This document shows positions 5,952 to 14,417 of a stretch of DNA of 22,065 nucleotides, piece after piece. Every line of letters begins with the position of its first letter. The first letter of the stretch is position 1. The notes under the pieces are model-generated. The model saw only the letters and a list, made by a program, of their open reading frames with translations. It was not told the origin of the DNA and did not search any database. The translations under genes and the position numbers were made by a program. The stretch comes from Chloroflexota bacterium (GTDB lineage: Bacteria > Chloroflexota > Dehalococcoidia > Lucifugimonadales > VGZR01): assembly GCA_027625225.1 (NCBI GenBank), contig JAQBWG010000006.1:1-22065 (forward strand), written 5' to 3'.

Positions 5952-8426
5952 ATGAACAAAATCCTCATAATTGCAGTGCTCCTTCTTGCGAGTGTAGGTG
6001 CAACAAATGCGTGTTTCTGGGGAGGAAGTTCATCGAAGCCGATTGAGTCACCCACAGCCGTCTTAGAAGACGACTCCGAACCCTCATCACCTACGCCTGA
6101 GATCTCAACTCCTACCGCTACACTCGCACCAGAGCCAACCCCCACCGTGAGGGTTCCGCCGACCCCCATTCCTACATTCGCTATAGAGCTGCCACAACTA
6201 GGAAACGTCAATTTAACGCCTTTTGCGCCGCAGGATTGGGAAGGGCCGCTTATCATCTCTTCAGTAAGGGGAGAGCGTACGACGGGTGAAGAACTCGCTA
6301 CAGATGCGAATCATTTCGTGAGCTTTGCTATAGCTAACGATGGTGAAGACCCGTTATCCCTCGGTTTTTTTGTGGATTTATATATCGAGGAATTTCCAGT
6401 CCAGCGTTTTCCATTCCCCGGGCCACTAGCAGCCCAACAGATACTCACTTTGACCGATTGGTCTTCGCTGAGAGAATTCATCTCGCTTGCCCCTGGTGAG
6501 CAAACTATACGACTCGTTGTTGACCCCACGAACCTTATCCCAGAAACCAACGAAAACGACAACATTGTTGAACTGACCATAGTCTGGAGCGGGGAAGTTA
6601 GCACTGAGATGCAAGCCGTATCTCCCAGGGCTCCAAATCTTGTCCCTGTAATGTTGAGTGGGTGGGACGATTCTGTTGTCGCTACTAGTTATCCGGAGTA
6701 CAGCGCCGAAATGGGCCCGCTCTCTGTCAATGTCCGCACCTATTTTGCATATAGTTTTGCAAATCAAGGACTCTCAAGTATTCCTGGCAGAGTGTTAGTG
6801 GATTTATATCTTGATGATATTTGGATTCTCAGAGATTACTGGTCCAATGTGCTTGCTGGGAGCGTTATTCAGAGGCAACCCTGGGGTGATGTCCAACAAG
6901 TCCTGTATCTGACACCGGGCGAACATACTATCACGCTGGTGCTGGACCCCACCAATCTCATCAAAGAAACCAATGAGAACGACAACACCGTAACAAGGCG
7001 GTTCACCTGGCATACTGGAGCCGTTCCCGCGCGAAACATCAACGATGAACAGGGTGACGAACTGGCCGCTCCGGCGGAACTTACTCTTCCAAACCTTGTT
7101 CCCGGATGGCTCTGGCAATGGGACGGCCCAATCGTTGTTGCCAGTGGAGAGAAGACGCATCGGGACAGCCAAATGACGACACTATCGAGTGTCTATGTTG
7201 ACGTTGTTGTCTTTAATGAAAGCATTGTAGAAGCGACCTCGCCTTTCGAGGTTGACTTCTACTTCGATGACCGCAAGATTCATACCTTTCAAATGTCCTC
7301 GCCCACTCCTGCCATATCATTTCGCATCACTGAAGATTGGGACGGAATATTACGAGCACTACAGATTGAAGAAGGTAGTCATACCCTCAAAATCGTAATC
7401 GACCCTCAGAATTTAGTGAAAGAGGCGAACGAAACAGACAATATTTTTTCAAAAACGGTTGTTTGGCGGGATTTTCAAGAGCCGCCCGCTCAACTCAAAA
7501 CCTATTCAAACAGCCAATTGAATGCGATGCTTTCAAACCTCCAGGAATTGCTCGATAGCTCTGAGCCATTACGCACTCCTGGTGGCCGGGATTACTCGCA
7601 GGATGTCTTGCAGGTCGTGGACGCCGGTTACTATTTGATAACTGGAAAAAGCTTGCTGGATGAAGATGTCGAAATCCTTCTTCTTGATAGAGAAGAATAC
7701 CTGACATGGATAGATGACACGTATCGAGAAAAATTTGCCGTTGCGGAGGAGTCTCACTATTCGTCGTTACTTAGAAGTAAAGAGAGAGATAAGCGTGACT
7801 CAGTCGCTAAGAAAGAAAGGCGATTTGGGAAAATCAACATAGTTGTTGATGTCAGTGGTGGAATTTCAGACGTCTTCGTCTCGTTGGTTCATGAGATTGG
7901 TCACATGCTTCAGGATATGAGAAATCCCGCTCAAACCGAGGCAGCGAATGGCCTATCCATCGCGGCCATCAAGGAAGCTCAAGCGCAACAGTTTGAACGT
8001 GCATTTTGGCTACTGTTGCAAGACTTCACGGGAAGGAACCTGCTCGGATACCCCGCATACGATGGGTACAATGCATTTATCGAGGGCAGGGTGGGTGAAT
8101 TACTCCAGAATATTGAAAATTCCGAACATGCACTTGGCCGTCTCCTTCAGTGGCAAGCAATATTGACTGACCCTAACTTGTCTGTACTGAGGCAACAGCT
8201 ACTTTCCAGAGGACAGCTAGACGCTCGGGCCTCGTTACAGCTATTCGACTATCTTGTTTCACTTCCGCCTGAAATAGCGACAGAATACGTAAACCAACGC
8301 ATGGAGAGTCTGGCGGTCAATATCCAGGCCATTGTTTCCATGGCGAAGTCTCGTTTAGATTCGCGTATAGGCGCTGAAACGGAAGGCTCTGCAGCCTTCA
8401 GAGAACTCAAACTACTCGCACCGTAG
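5952..8426 (+). CDS. exported CARDB-repeat protein with HEXXH metallopeptidase-like C-terminal region
   Basis: An 824-residue protein not assigned to a named family. Residues 1-21 form a signal peptide (basic start, then a hydrophobic core) ending in TNAC, a weak lipobox, so it is probably a lipoprotein with Cys21 as first mature residue. Residues 30-76 are a Pro/Thr/Ser-rich linker. Three repeats of about 120-130 residues follow (roughly 94-215, 230-355, 378-508), each ending in a version of DPTNLIxETNENDN at 190-204, 331-345 and 483-497; this is the CARDB adhesion-type pattern with an acidic, possibly Ca-binding end. The last 300 residues contain HEIGH (647-651), an HEXXH zinc site, with Glu675 or Glu682 as possible third ligand. 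ATG 5952 is preferred to TTG 5949. Function inferred: surface binding plus proteolysis; the peptidase role is not proven. Confidence 0.75.
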   Translation: MNKILIIAVLLLASVGATNACFWGGSSSKPIESPTAVLEDDSEPSSPTPEISTPTATLAPEPTPTVRVPPTPIPTFAIELPQLGNVNLTPFAPQDWEGPLIISSVRGERTTGEELATDANHFVSFAIANDGEDPLSLGFFVDLYIEEFPVQRFPFPGPLAAQQILTLTDWSSLREFISLAPGEQTIRLVVDPTNLIPETNENDNIVELTIVWSGEVSTEMQAVSPRAPNLVPVMLSGWDDSVVATSYPEYSAEMGPLSVNVRTYFAYSFANQGLSSIPGRVLVDLYLDDIWILRDYWSNVLAGSVIQRQPWGDVQQVLYLTPGEHTITLVLDPTNLIKETNENDNTVTRRFTWHTGAVPARNINDEQGDELAAPAELTLPNLVPGWLWQWDGPIVVASGEKTHRDSQMTTLSSVYVDVVVFNESIVEATSPFEVDFYFDDRKIHTFQMSSPTPAISFRITEDWDGILRALQIEEGSHTLKIVIDPQNLVKEANETDNIFSKTVVWRDFQEPPAQLKTYSNSQLNAMLSNLQELLDSSEPLRTPGGRDYSQDVLQVVDAGYYLITGKSLLDEDVEILLLDREEYLTWIDDTYREKFAVAEESHYSSLLRSKERDKRDSVAKKERRFGKINIVVDVSGGISDVFVSLVHEIGHMLQDMRNPAQTEAANGLSIAAIKEAQAQQFERAFWLLLQDFTGRNLLGYPAYDGYNAFIEGRVGELLQNIENSEHALGRLLQWQAILTDPNLSVLRQQLLSRGQLDARASLQLFDYLVSLPPEIATEYVNQRMESLAVNIQAIVSMAKSRLDSRIGAETEGSAAFRELKLLAP
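6234..7472 (+). repeat. three tandem CARDB-like coding repeats
   Basis: Within the exported protein gene, three copies of a repeat of about 120-130 codons are recognisable by their shared ends, which lie 141 and 152 codons apart. Protein similarity between copies is clear at the ends and in the LxxGEHTIxLVxDP stretch, while the DNA has diverged, so the duplication is old. Confidence 0.75.
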
Positions 8427-8446
8427 ACGCGCGTAGCGCCTTGAGG

Positions 8447-8466
8447 ATAGACATGATACTGTCTAT
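8447..8466. other. short inverted repeat between lipoprotein gene and MaoC gene
   Basis: ATAGACA (8447-8453) and TGTCTAT (8460-8466) form a perfect 7-base inverted repeat with a 6-base loop, 20 bases after the lipoprotein stop and 45 bases before the next start. No T-run follows, so it is a poor terminator; it could be an operator or a weak hairpin. Confidence 0.35.
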
Positions 8467-8510
8467 TGCAGATGGCGTTTGGCCCTCGAGTCTGAGCAAG
8501 GACTATCTCG

Positions 8511-8981
8511 ATGATTCATGACGGCAAAGAGAGCTTTGGCGGCTACTTGGAAGACTTCAAACCTGGAGATATATTCAAACATTGGCCGGGCAAAACCATT
8601 ACCGAGATGGACAATCACCTCTTCTCCCTCCTCACGATGAACACCAACCCGCTCCATTTCGATGAGCATTACATGAAAGAGCACCAGTACGGAAAAATAT
8701 TGGTCAACGGCGTGCTCGTTATGGCCTTGGTTGTGGGGATGAGTGTCCGCGAGACTTCAGGCAAAGCTGTTGCCAATCTCGAGTACGAACGTGTTACTCA
8801 TAAAGGCCCGGTCTTTCAGGGCGACACCATCTACGCCGAGAGCGAAATTCTTGAAGTGCGTCCCACACGCAGCCGACCCGACCGCGGTGTTGTGTACATA
8901 GAAAGTCGTGGCATTAATCAACGAGGGGAGACCGTCTTGACCTTGCGTCGCCGGTTTCTCGTGCCTAAGCGTCCCAGTTAA
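8511..8981 (+). CDS. MaoC-like hot-dog hydratase/dehydratase
   Basis: A 156-residue single-domain protein of the MaoC/hydratase-2 family, which adds or removes water on enoyl-CoA-type substrates. The active-site region reads TMNTNPLHFDEHY (42-54): Asn46, Pro47 and His49 match the family motif, but the position of the usual catalytic Asp holds Asn44. The rest (KILVNGVLVMALVVGMSV, YERVTHKGPVFQGDTI and YAESEILEVRPTRSRP) resembles the subgroup that acts on branched dicarboxylic CoA esters such as mesaconyl- or itaconyl-CoA; this is a family-level impression, not a demonstration. ATG 8511 is preceded by AAGGA at a spacing of 8. Neighbours are the lipoprotein gene and argH and give no pathway clue. 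Substrate unknown. Confidence 0.85.
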   Translation: MIHDGKESFGGYLEDFKPGDIFKHWPGKTITEMDNHLFSLLTMNTNPLHFDEHYMKEHQYGKILVNGVLVMALVVGMSVRETSGKAVANLEYERVTHKGPVFQGDTIYAESEILEVRPTRSRPDRGVVYIESRGINQRGETVLTLRRRFLVPKRPS

Positions 8982-9029
8982 TCAGTCGCGAGTTGGAATC
9001 TTGAGGAAAAGGTACTCGCATAGTCTACC

Positions 9030-10403
9030 TTGCGAAGACACTTTTCCAGTATCGTTGATAGCAGTATGAAGGAAGTCACCTCTAAATTCACCGTGTCCAC
9101 CCATTACGACAGGCGATTGTTTGAATACGACATCGCCGGCTCGATAGCTCACGCCAAAATGCTTGGTAAACAGGCCATCATCACCCAGGAAGAAGCGAGC
9201 GAGATTGCTGACGGCCTGGCACAAGTTCGCAAAGAGATTCGGGACGACACGTTTCCGTGGCGGGAAGAACTCGAAGACGTTCACATGAACATCGAACGGC
9301 GGCTGCACGAAAAAATCGGTGAGGTCGCTGGCAAATTGCACACCGCCCGGTCGCGCAACGACCAGATCGCCCTGGACATGCGCATGTATGCCAAAGACGC
9401 CATTACGCAAACGCTCGGCAAGTTGGCGGGACTACGACGCACCTTCGTTAAGCGGGCCGAGAAGAGCCTTGATGTAATCCTGCCTGGCTACACCCACGTT
9501 CAGCGCGGACAGCCCGTGCTGTTCGCACACCACATGCTGGCCTACTTTGAGATGTTTAGCCGAGACGTCGAGCGTTTCCAGCAGGTCTATCAGCGGGCCG
9601 ACGTCATGCCGCTCGGTAGCGGTGCACTCGCGGGTTCGCCGTACCCTCTCGACCGCGAGTTCGTGGCCAAAGAATTGGGCTTCAGCAAAGTATCTGCCAA
9701 CAGCATGGATGCTGTATCTGACCGCGATTTCCTATTAGACCTGCATGCTGCCGCCGCCACCTGCACGGTGCACTTGTCGCGGTTGGCAGAAGAACTTGTC
9801 CTTTGGAGTTCAGCCGAGTTTGGCTTTATCGGGATGGCCGAAGAGTTCACCACCGGCAGCAGCCTCATGCCACAAAAGCGGAATCCCGACTTCGCCGAGC
9901 TGGTACGGGGCCGCAGTGGAAAGATCTTCGGCAACCTGATTGGGTTGCTCACCATGCTCAAGGGCCTACCGCTTACATACAATCGGGACTTTCAAGAAGA
10001 CAAAGAAGGCACCTTCGAGACCATAGATACGTTGCTGCCCTGCCTGGAAGTCTCAGCGGGCATGGTTGAGACAATGACTCTAAGACCTGAACGAATGAGA
10101 CACGCTGCCCAAGAAAGCTACGTTCTCGCCACAGATATCGCAGACTACCTCGTCCGAAAGGGTATGCCCTTTCGCGAGGCCCACGGAGTCGTATCCGAAC
10201 TTTCCTCGCACGCTGTCAAACAGGGTAAGTTCTTTCACCAACTGCCCCTGTCCGACTACCAGAGATTCTCGAAACTGTTCGACAAAGATGTGTTGGGAGT
10301 GACCGTAGACGCGTCTATCGCCGCCCGAGACGTTCCCGGTGGCACGGCACGCAATCAGGTCGAGAAGGCACTCGTGGTCGCGAAACAGGCTTTGGGCAAA
10401 TAG
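9030..10403 (+). CDS. argH: argininosuccinate lyase
   Basis: The last enzyme of arginine synthesis, splitting argininosuccinate into arginine and fumarate as a homotetramer. Seen: THVQRGQP with the catalytic His156, the fumarate-lyase signature GSSLMPQKRNPD (276-287) with the catalytic Ser in its GSS, and ARSRNDQIALDMR (106-118), all as expected over 457 residues. Odd: the N-terminal WGGRF motif conserved in the family appears here as LRRHF. The start is also unclear. TTG 9030 is the only standard start between an in-frame stop at 9021 and ATG 9066. A strong AGGAAAAGG at 9004-9012 is too far upstream (17 bases) to serve it well. rpe follows after 2 bases, so the two are co-transcribed. Confidence 0.94.
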   Translation: MRRHFSSIVDSSMKEVTSKFTVSTHYDRRLFEYDIAGSIAHAKMLGKQAIITQEEASEIADGLAQVRKEIRDDTFPWREELEDVHMNIERRLHEKIGEVAGKLHTARSRNDQIALDMRMYAKDAITQTLGKLAGLRRTFVKRAEKSLDVILPGYTHVQRGQPVLFAHHMLAYFEMFSRDVERFQQVYQRADVMPLGSGALAGSPYPLDREFVAKELGFSKVSANSMDAVSDRDFLLDLHAAAATCTVHLSRLAEELVLWSSAEFGFIGMAEEFTTGSSLMPQKRNPDFAELVRGRSGKIFGNLIGLLTMLKGLPLTYNRDFQEDKEGTFETIDTLLPCLEVSAGMVETMTLRPERMRHAAQESYVLATDIADYLVRKGMPFREAHGVVSELSSHAVKQGKFFHQLPLSDYQRFSKLFDKDVLGVTVDASIAARDVPGGTARNQVEKALVVAKQALGK

Positions 10404-10405
10404 AA

Positions 10406-11068
10406 GTGACGGCCGTCAAAATCGCACCCTCCATTTTGTCGGCGGACTTTAGCCGCCTCGGCGAACACATAGCCGAAGCTGACGAAGGCGGCGCGGACAT
10501 CTTCCACATAGACGTTATGGACGGGCACTTCGTCCCCAACCTCACCTTCGGCCCGCCGGTCATCAAGGCTGTCCGGCGCTGGACGAAGCTCCCCTTTGAT
10601 GTGCACGTCATGGCTGAGAATCCTCAGAATCTTGTTTCCGGACTGGCCGATGCCGGAGCCGACTACATCACCGTTCATGCCGAAGCCTGCACCCACTTGC
10701 ACCGCGTGGTTCACCAGATACAACAGGCAGGAGTAAAGGCGGGTGTAGCCCTTAATCCCGCTACTCCGCTTTCAGCCGTCGAAGAAGTCCTTGTCGACCT
10801 TGACCTGCTGCTCGTCATGTCCGTGAACCCTGGTTTCGGTGGACAGGCGTTCATTGAAGAATCGGTGGAGAAACTTCGTCGCGCTCGCAAACTATTAGAC
10901 AAACACAATGCCAAGGCTGAACTGCAGATTGACGGCGGTGTGAGTCAGAAAAACGCTAAGCGTGTTGCCGAAGCGGGCGCATCCATCCTTGTCGCAGGCT
11001 CGGCCGTCTTCGCAGCCGACGTACCTGTGGCCCAGGCCATTGCCCGTATCCGTGCCTCGCTAGCCTAG
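10406..11068 (+). CDS. rpe: ribulose-phosphate 3-epimerase
   Basis: A 220-residue TIM-barrel enzyme interconverting ribulose-5-phosphate and xylulose-5-phosphate in the pentose phosphate pathway and using a divalent metal. The catalytic and metal set is complete: Ser9 in APSILSADF, His34 and Asp36 in HIDVMDG, His67 in DVHVM, and Asp176 in QIDGGVS, plus the phosphate-binding NPGFGGQ (141-147). The start is GTG at 10406, two bases after the argH stop, so translation is probably coupled. The 3' end overlaps the 3' end of hemL on the opposite strand by 9 bases. It complements the tkt and tal genes further right. No irregularity seen. Confidence 0.96.
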   Translation: MTAVKIAPSILSADFSRLGEHIAEADEGGADIFHIDVMDGHFVPNLTFGPPVIKAVRRWTKLPFDVHVMAENPQNLVSGLADAGADYITVHAEACTHLHRVVHQIQQAGVKAGVALNPATPLSAVEEVLVDLDLLLVMSVNPGFGGQAFIEESVEKLRRARKLLDKHNAKAELQIDGGVSQKNAKRVAEAGASILVAGSAVFAADVPVAQAIARIRASLA

Positions 11069-12343
11069 GGCTCGCCCGGTTGCCTTCACCGTCGCCTCGA
11101 TATCGGCATCTGTATGCACAGTCGATACGAACATCGATTCGAACGCCGCCGGCGCCAGGTACACACCCTCTTCCAGCATCCTGTGAAAGAACCTCGCGTA
11201 TCCCTCTTTGTCCGACGCAGTCACCGAAGGCCAGCCGGTCACCTCGTCTTGAGTAAAGAACAGCGTCATCATCGAACCAACCCGGTTGATACGCAGAGGC
11301 ACCTCGGCTTTTTGGAACGCTGCCTGAAATCCACCTGTCAACTTCACAGCCTTGCTCTCTAGCTGGTCATAAATTCCAGGGCGTTTCAGCAACTCCAACG
11401 TTTTGATACCTGCCGCCATCGCTACCGGATTCCCCGACAGCGTTCCCGCCTGATACATCGGTCCTAATGGAGACACCGTTTCCATGATGTCCTGTCGCCC
11501 GCCGTACGCGCCCACCGGCATTCCGCCACCGATGATTTTCCCCAGGCACGTGACGTCCGGCTTCACGCCAAAGATTTCTTGCGCGCCGCCATAGGCCACA
11601 CGAAATCCAGTAATCACCTCGTCGAAAATAAGTAAAGCATCGTGGTCTAAGGTCAGTTTGCGTAATCCTTCGAGGAACCCCGGCTGTGGGGGAACGACGC
11701 CCATATTGCCTGCGATTGGCTCCACAATAACGCACGCGATGTGGTTCTTGTTGGCCTTAAATAGCCTCTCGACCGAGTCCAGGTCGTTGTACTGCGCCAC
11801 CAGCGTGTCCTGCGCAAACGATGCCGTTACACCCGCGCTGTCTGGTGTCCCGTGTGTCGCCGCGCCTGAGCCGGCAGCCACCAGCAGCGCATCGGCATGG
11901 CCGTGATAGCCACCGTCGAACTTCACGATTTTCGGACGTCCCGTGAACGCCCGCGCCAGTCGCAACGCGCTCATTCCCGCCTCGGTACCTGAGCTGACGA
12001 ACCGTACCATGTCCATAGATGGATACGCATCCACCACTAACGCAGCCAGCCTGTTTTCCGCCTCCGTCGGTGCACCAAAGCTCATCCCGTTATCCACCGC
12101 CTGCTTTACTGCGGCGACCACCTCCGGATGTGCGTGTCCGAGAATCAGCGGCCCCCACGAATCGACATAGTCGATATACTCGTTGCCGTCCACGTCCCAT
12201 ACATGGGAGCCTTTCCCGCGGGCCATGAACAACGGATCACCGCCCACACCTTTCCAAGAGCGCGCCGGACTGTTTACCCCTCCGGGCATTAGCGTCTTGG
12301 CTGTCTTATATAACTCCTGTGACTTCCTACGCTGTAACTGCAT
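11060..12343 (-). CDS. hemL: glutamate-1-semialdehyde 2,1-aminomutase
   Basis: A 427-residue PLP enzyme that converts glutamate-1-semialdehyde to 5-aminolevulinate in the C5 route of tetrapyrrole synthesis. Seen: the opening MPGGVNSPARSW (19-30), SSGTEAGMSALRLAR (117-131), the PLP-ring Asp241 in IFDEVITGFR, and the Schiff-base Lys269 in LGKIIGGGMPVGAYGG. Length is normal. ATG 12343 is the natural start; the nearest Shine-Dalgarno-like sequence (AGGAG) lies about 16 bases upstream, which is longer than usual. It follows the LLM oxidoreductase gene by 34 bases on the same strand, so the two probably share a transcript. Presence of hemL implies that aminolevulinate is made from glutamyl-tRNA; the only tRNA-Glu seen here lies 5 kb away. 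Confidence 0.96.
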   Translation of the reverse strand: MQLQRRKSQELYKTAKTLMPGGVNSPARSWKGVGGDPLFMARGKGSHVWDVDGNEYIDYVDSWGPLILGHAHPEVVAAVKQAVDNGMSFGAPTEAENRLAALVVDAYPSMDMVRFVSSGTEAGMSALRLARAFTGRPKIVKFDGGYHGHADALLVAAGSGAATHGTPDSAGVTASFAQDTLVAQYNDLDSVERLFKANKNHIACVIVEPIAGNMGVVPPQPGFLEGLRKLTLDHDALLIFDEVITGFRVAYGGAQEIFGVKPDVTCLGKIIGGGMPVGAYGGRQDIMETVSPLGPMYQAGTLSGNPVAMAAGIKTLELLKRPGIYDQLESKAVKLTGGFQAAFQKAEVPLRINRVGSMMTLFFTQDEVTGWPSVTASDKEGYARFFHRMLEEGVYLAPAAFESMFVSTVHTDADIEATVKATGRALG

Positions 12344-12377
12344 GATATAGGCTGCAAATCTCCTGACTGATTAGATA

Positions 12378-13310
12378 CTAATACCGTCCCACCAGCGTTC
12401 GGATGAACTCCCGGGTGCGTTTCTGCGTTTCTTTCGCGAGCGTGTCGGTTCCTAACGGGAACGGCGTCACCAAAAGGTCGGAAGCACCTATCTCGGCGAA
12501 CTGTTTCAACTCGCGCTCGACAGTTTTCTCGTCGCCGACAATCGCCAAGTCGTGCGGGTGCAGTACCCGTTCGATGTCTAGAAGACGCCGGTAACTCGGC
12601 AGACGTCCGTATACCCGAAGGTCACCCACGAGCCGATTGTTCACCTCATCCGGCTTGTTCGTCACCGCGACCGCAACCCCTGCGCTGATTCTGGGAGCCG
12701 GTCGTCCCGCCTCCTTCGCTGCTTCCGAGATACGGGGGATGATGTGGGTCTCCAGCGTCTGCGGCCCGGCCATCCAGGTCACTGTCCCGTCCGCCATCTC
12801 TCCCGCCAGCTTGAGCATCTTCGGGCCCAGGGCCGCCAGCAGGATAGGGCAGGGGGTTGCGCCCGGAACGGCGATAGTCCCGCTGACCTTGAAGAGATCT
12901 CCGGTGAAATCCACAGCCCGTTCATGAACCAGCGAATGCAATATCGTCAGATACTCGCGCATATGCTTCGCCAGTTGGTCGAAAGACAGCCCCCAGGCGC
13001 CTTCAACCGTGACCTTGTGAGAGAGTCCGATGCCCAGCGTGAGTCGGCCGTTTGTCGCCGACTGCGCCGTCATCGCCTCCTGGGCCATGACCATGGGATG
13101 TCGGGGAAACGTCGGGACCACCGCCGTGCCCATCTCGATACGTTTTGTCCGCTGGCCTGCCATCGCGATGACCGACAGCACCTCAGGGCCAAGTATCTGC
13201 GCGAACCAGAAACTGTCGAAACCCTCCTCTTCCGCCTTTACTACCTCATCGACGAGCGCCGATATTGTGGGAGCCGTGATTCCCGAGCCGAAAAAGAGTC
13301 CGATTTTCAT
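12378..13310 (-). CDS. LLM-class flavin/F420-dependent oxidoreductase
   Basis: A 310-residue luciferase-like (bacterial luciferase fold) oxidoreductase. Seen: the first strand MKIGLFFG, EEEGFDSFWFAQ (28-39), the TKRIEMGTAVVPTFPRHP stretch, LTLGIGLSHK, PILLAALGPKMLKLAGEMADG and the C-terminal VGDEKTVERELKQFAEIGASDL, in family order. The pattern resembles the F420-dependent subgroup rather than FMN enzymes, but cofactor cannot be fixed by eye. The substrate is unknown. The frame is open upstream to 13358, yet ATG 13310 is chosen because AGGAG lies 7 bases before it and the beta-strand of the barrel starts there. It is divergent from tsaD across an 81-base gap and lies upstream of hemL. Confidence 0.88.
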   Translation of the reverse strand: MKIGLFFGSGITAPTISALVDEVVKAEEEGFDSFWFAQILGPEVLSVIAMAGQRTKRIEMGTAVVPTFPRHPMVMAQEAMTAQSATNGRLTLGIGLSHKVTVEGAWGLSFDQLAKHMREYLTILHSLVHERAVDFTGDLFKVSGTIAVPGATPCPILLAALGPKMLKLAGEMADGTVTWMAGPQTLETHIIPRISEAAKEAGRPAPRISAGVAVAVTNKPDEVNNRLVGDLRVYGRLPSYRRLLDIERVLHPHDLAIVGDEKTVERELKQFAEIGASDLLVTPFPLGTDTLAKETQKRTREFIRTLVGRY

Positions 13311-13391
13311 GAGAAAACTCCTGCGGTCAGGTTCTTTACAAACGATACCCCAAGCCACCCGAAGAAGGAAGGTACAATACTTGAAGCTCTT

Positions 13392-14417
13392 ATGAAAATA
13401 CTCGGTATCGAAACATCATGCGATGAGACCGCCGTAGCCGTTGTGGAAGACGGCCGCCGCTTGCTGTCAAACATCGTTGCCACCCAGGTCGAGATGCACG
13501 CGAAATACGGTGGCATTGTTCCTGAACTCGCCTCTCGCCAGCACATGATTACCATGCTGCCCGTTGTCGAACAAGCACTTGAACGCGCGGGGACCGACCT
13601 GTCAGACATCGATGGAGTCGCGGTTACCCACGGCCCTGGCCTGGCCGGTGCACTGCTGGTAGGTGTGAACAGTGCAAAAGGGCTCGCATTAGCCAAAAAC
13701 CTTCCCCTGATTGGCATCAATCACCTGGAAGGCCATGTCTACGCAGGCTGGCTCGAAGATCATGAACCGGAGACAAGTCCAGGTTTCCCCCTTATGTGCC
13801 TCATCGCCTCCGGCGGCCACACCGACCTGATTCTCATGAAAGGGCACGGCGAGTTCCGTCTGGTCGGACGTACTCGAGACGACGCTGCTGGCGAAGCCTT
13901 CGACAAAGCGGCCCGTATTTTAGAACTGGGCTTCCCCGGTGGCCCGGCCATCCAGAAAATCGCTGAGATGCCTGCCGTACAAACGGAACCATTTACCCGA
14001 CCATTGGTGAGGGACTCTCTGGACTTCAGCTTCAGCGGCTTGAAGTCTGCCATGGTGCGTCGCGCGCAGGAAAAAGAACTGTATCCGAAAAAAGGTGACG
14101 ACCCGTTGGATGCCGGGATAGTGGCTGGCCTTGCTGCCGAGTTTCAAGCCGCCATCGTCGATTCGATGGTGGACAAAACCCTTCAGGCCGCCGCCGAGTA
14201 CAACGTCAACGGGATCGTGTTGGGCGGCGGCGTCGCCGCGAACGCGCTGCTGCGCCGGGAGATGGCGAGGCGTAGCCCCGTGGAAGTGGTTGTCCCCAGC
14301 CCGAAGCTGTGTACCGATAACGGCGCGATGATAGGGGCTGCAGCGTATTTTCGGATGCGCGACGGGTTCCGCTATGAGTGGGATTTGGACGTCGTGCCGG
14401 GTTTAGGGCTCGGTTAA
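13392..14417 (+). CDS. tsaD: tRNA N6-threonylcarbamoyladenosine transferase TsaD
   Basis: A 341-residue ASKHA-fold enzyme that transfers the threonylcarbamoyl group to A37 of tRNAs reading ANN codons, acting with TsaB and TsaE. Seen: ILGIETSCDET (3-13), HGPGLAGALLVG (80-91), the metal-binding HLEGH (111-115), ASGGHTDL (139-146), DAAGEAFDKAAR (164-175), GGGVAANALLR (278-288) and Asp309 in CTDNGAMIG. The frame continues open upstream to 12744, but that stretch is antisense to the LLM gene; ATG 13392 starts exactly at the first fold strand. TACAAT at 13374-13379 may be a -10 box without a clear -35. The 3' end is read in antisense by the membrane protein gene for 212 bases. Confidence 0.96.
   Translation: MKILGIETSCDETAVAVVEDGRRLLSNIVATQVEMHAKYGGIVPELASRQHMITMLPVVEQALERAGTDLSDIDGVAVTHGPGLAGALLVGVNSAKGLALAKNLPLIGINHLEGHVYAGWLEDHEPETSPGFPLMCLIASGGHTDLILMKGHGEFRLVGRTRDDAAGEAFDKAARILELGFPGGPAIQKIAEMPAVQTEPFTRPLVRDSLDFSFSGLKSAMVRRAQEKELYPKKGDDPLDAGIVAGLAAEFQAAIVDSMVDKTLQAAAEYNVNGIVLGGGVAANALLRREMARRSPVEVVVPSPKLCTDNGAMIGAAAYFRMRDGFRYEWDLDVVPGLGLG

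Noticed and set aside
8982..9410. Minus-strand open frame of 142 codons opposite argH
   Set aside because: Antisense shadow of the well-supported argH gene with no ribosome site or motif.
12744..13391. In-frame upstream extension of tsaD by 216 codons
   Set aside because: It is antisense to the LLM oxidoreductase gene, and the TsaD fold begins exactly at ATG 13392.
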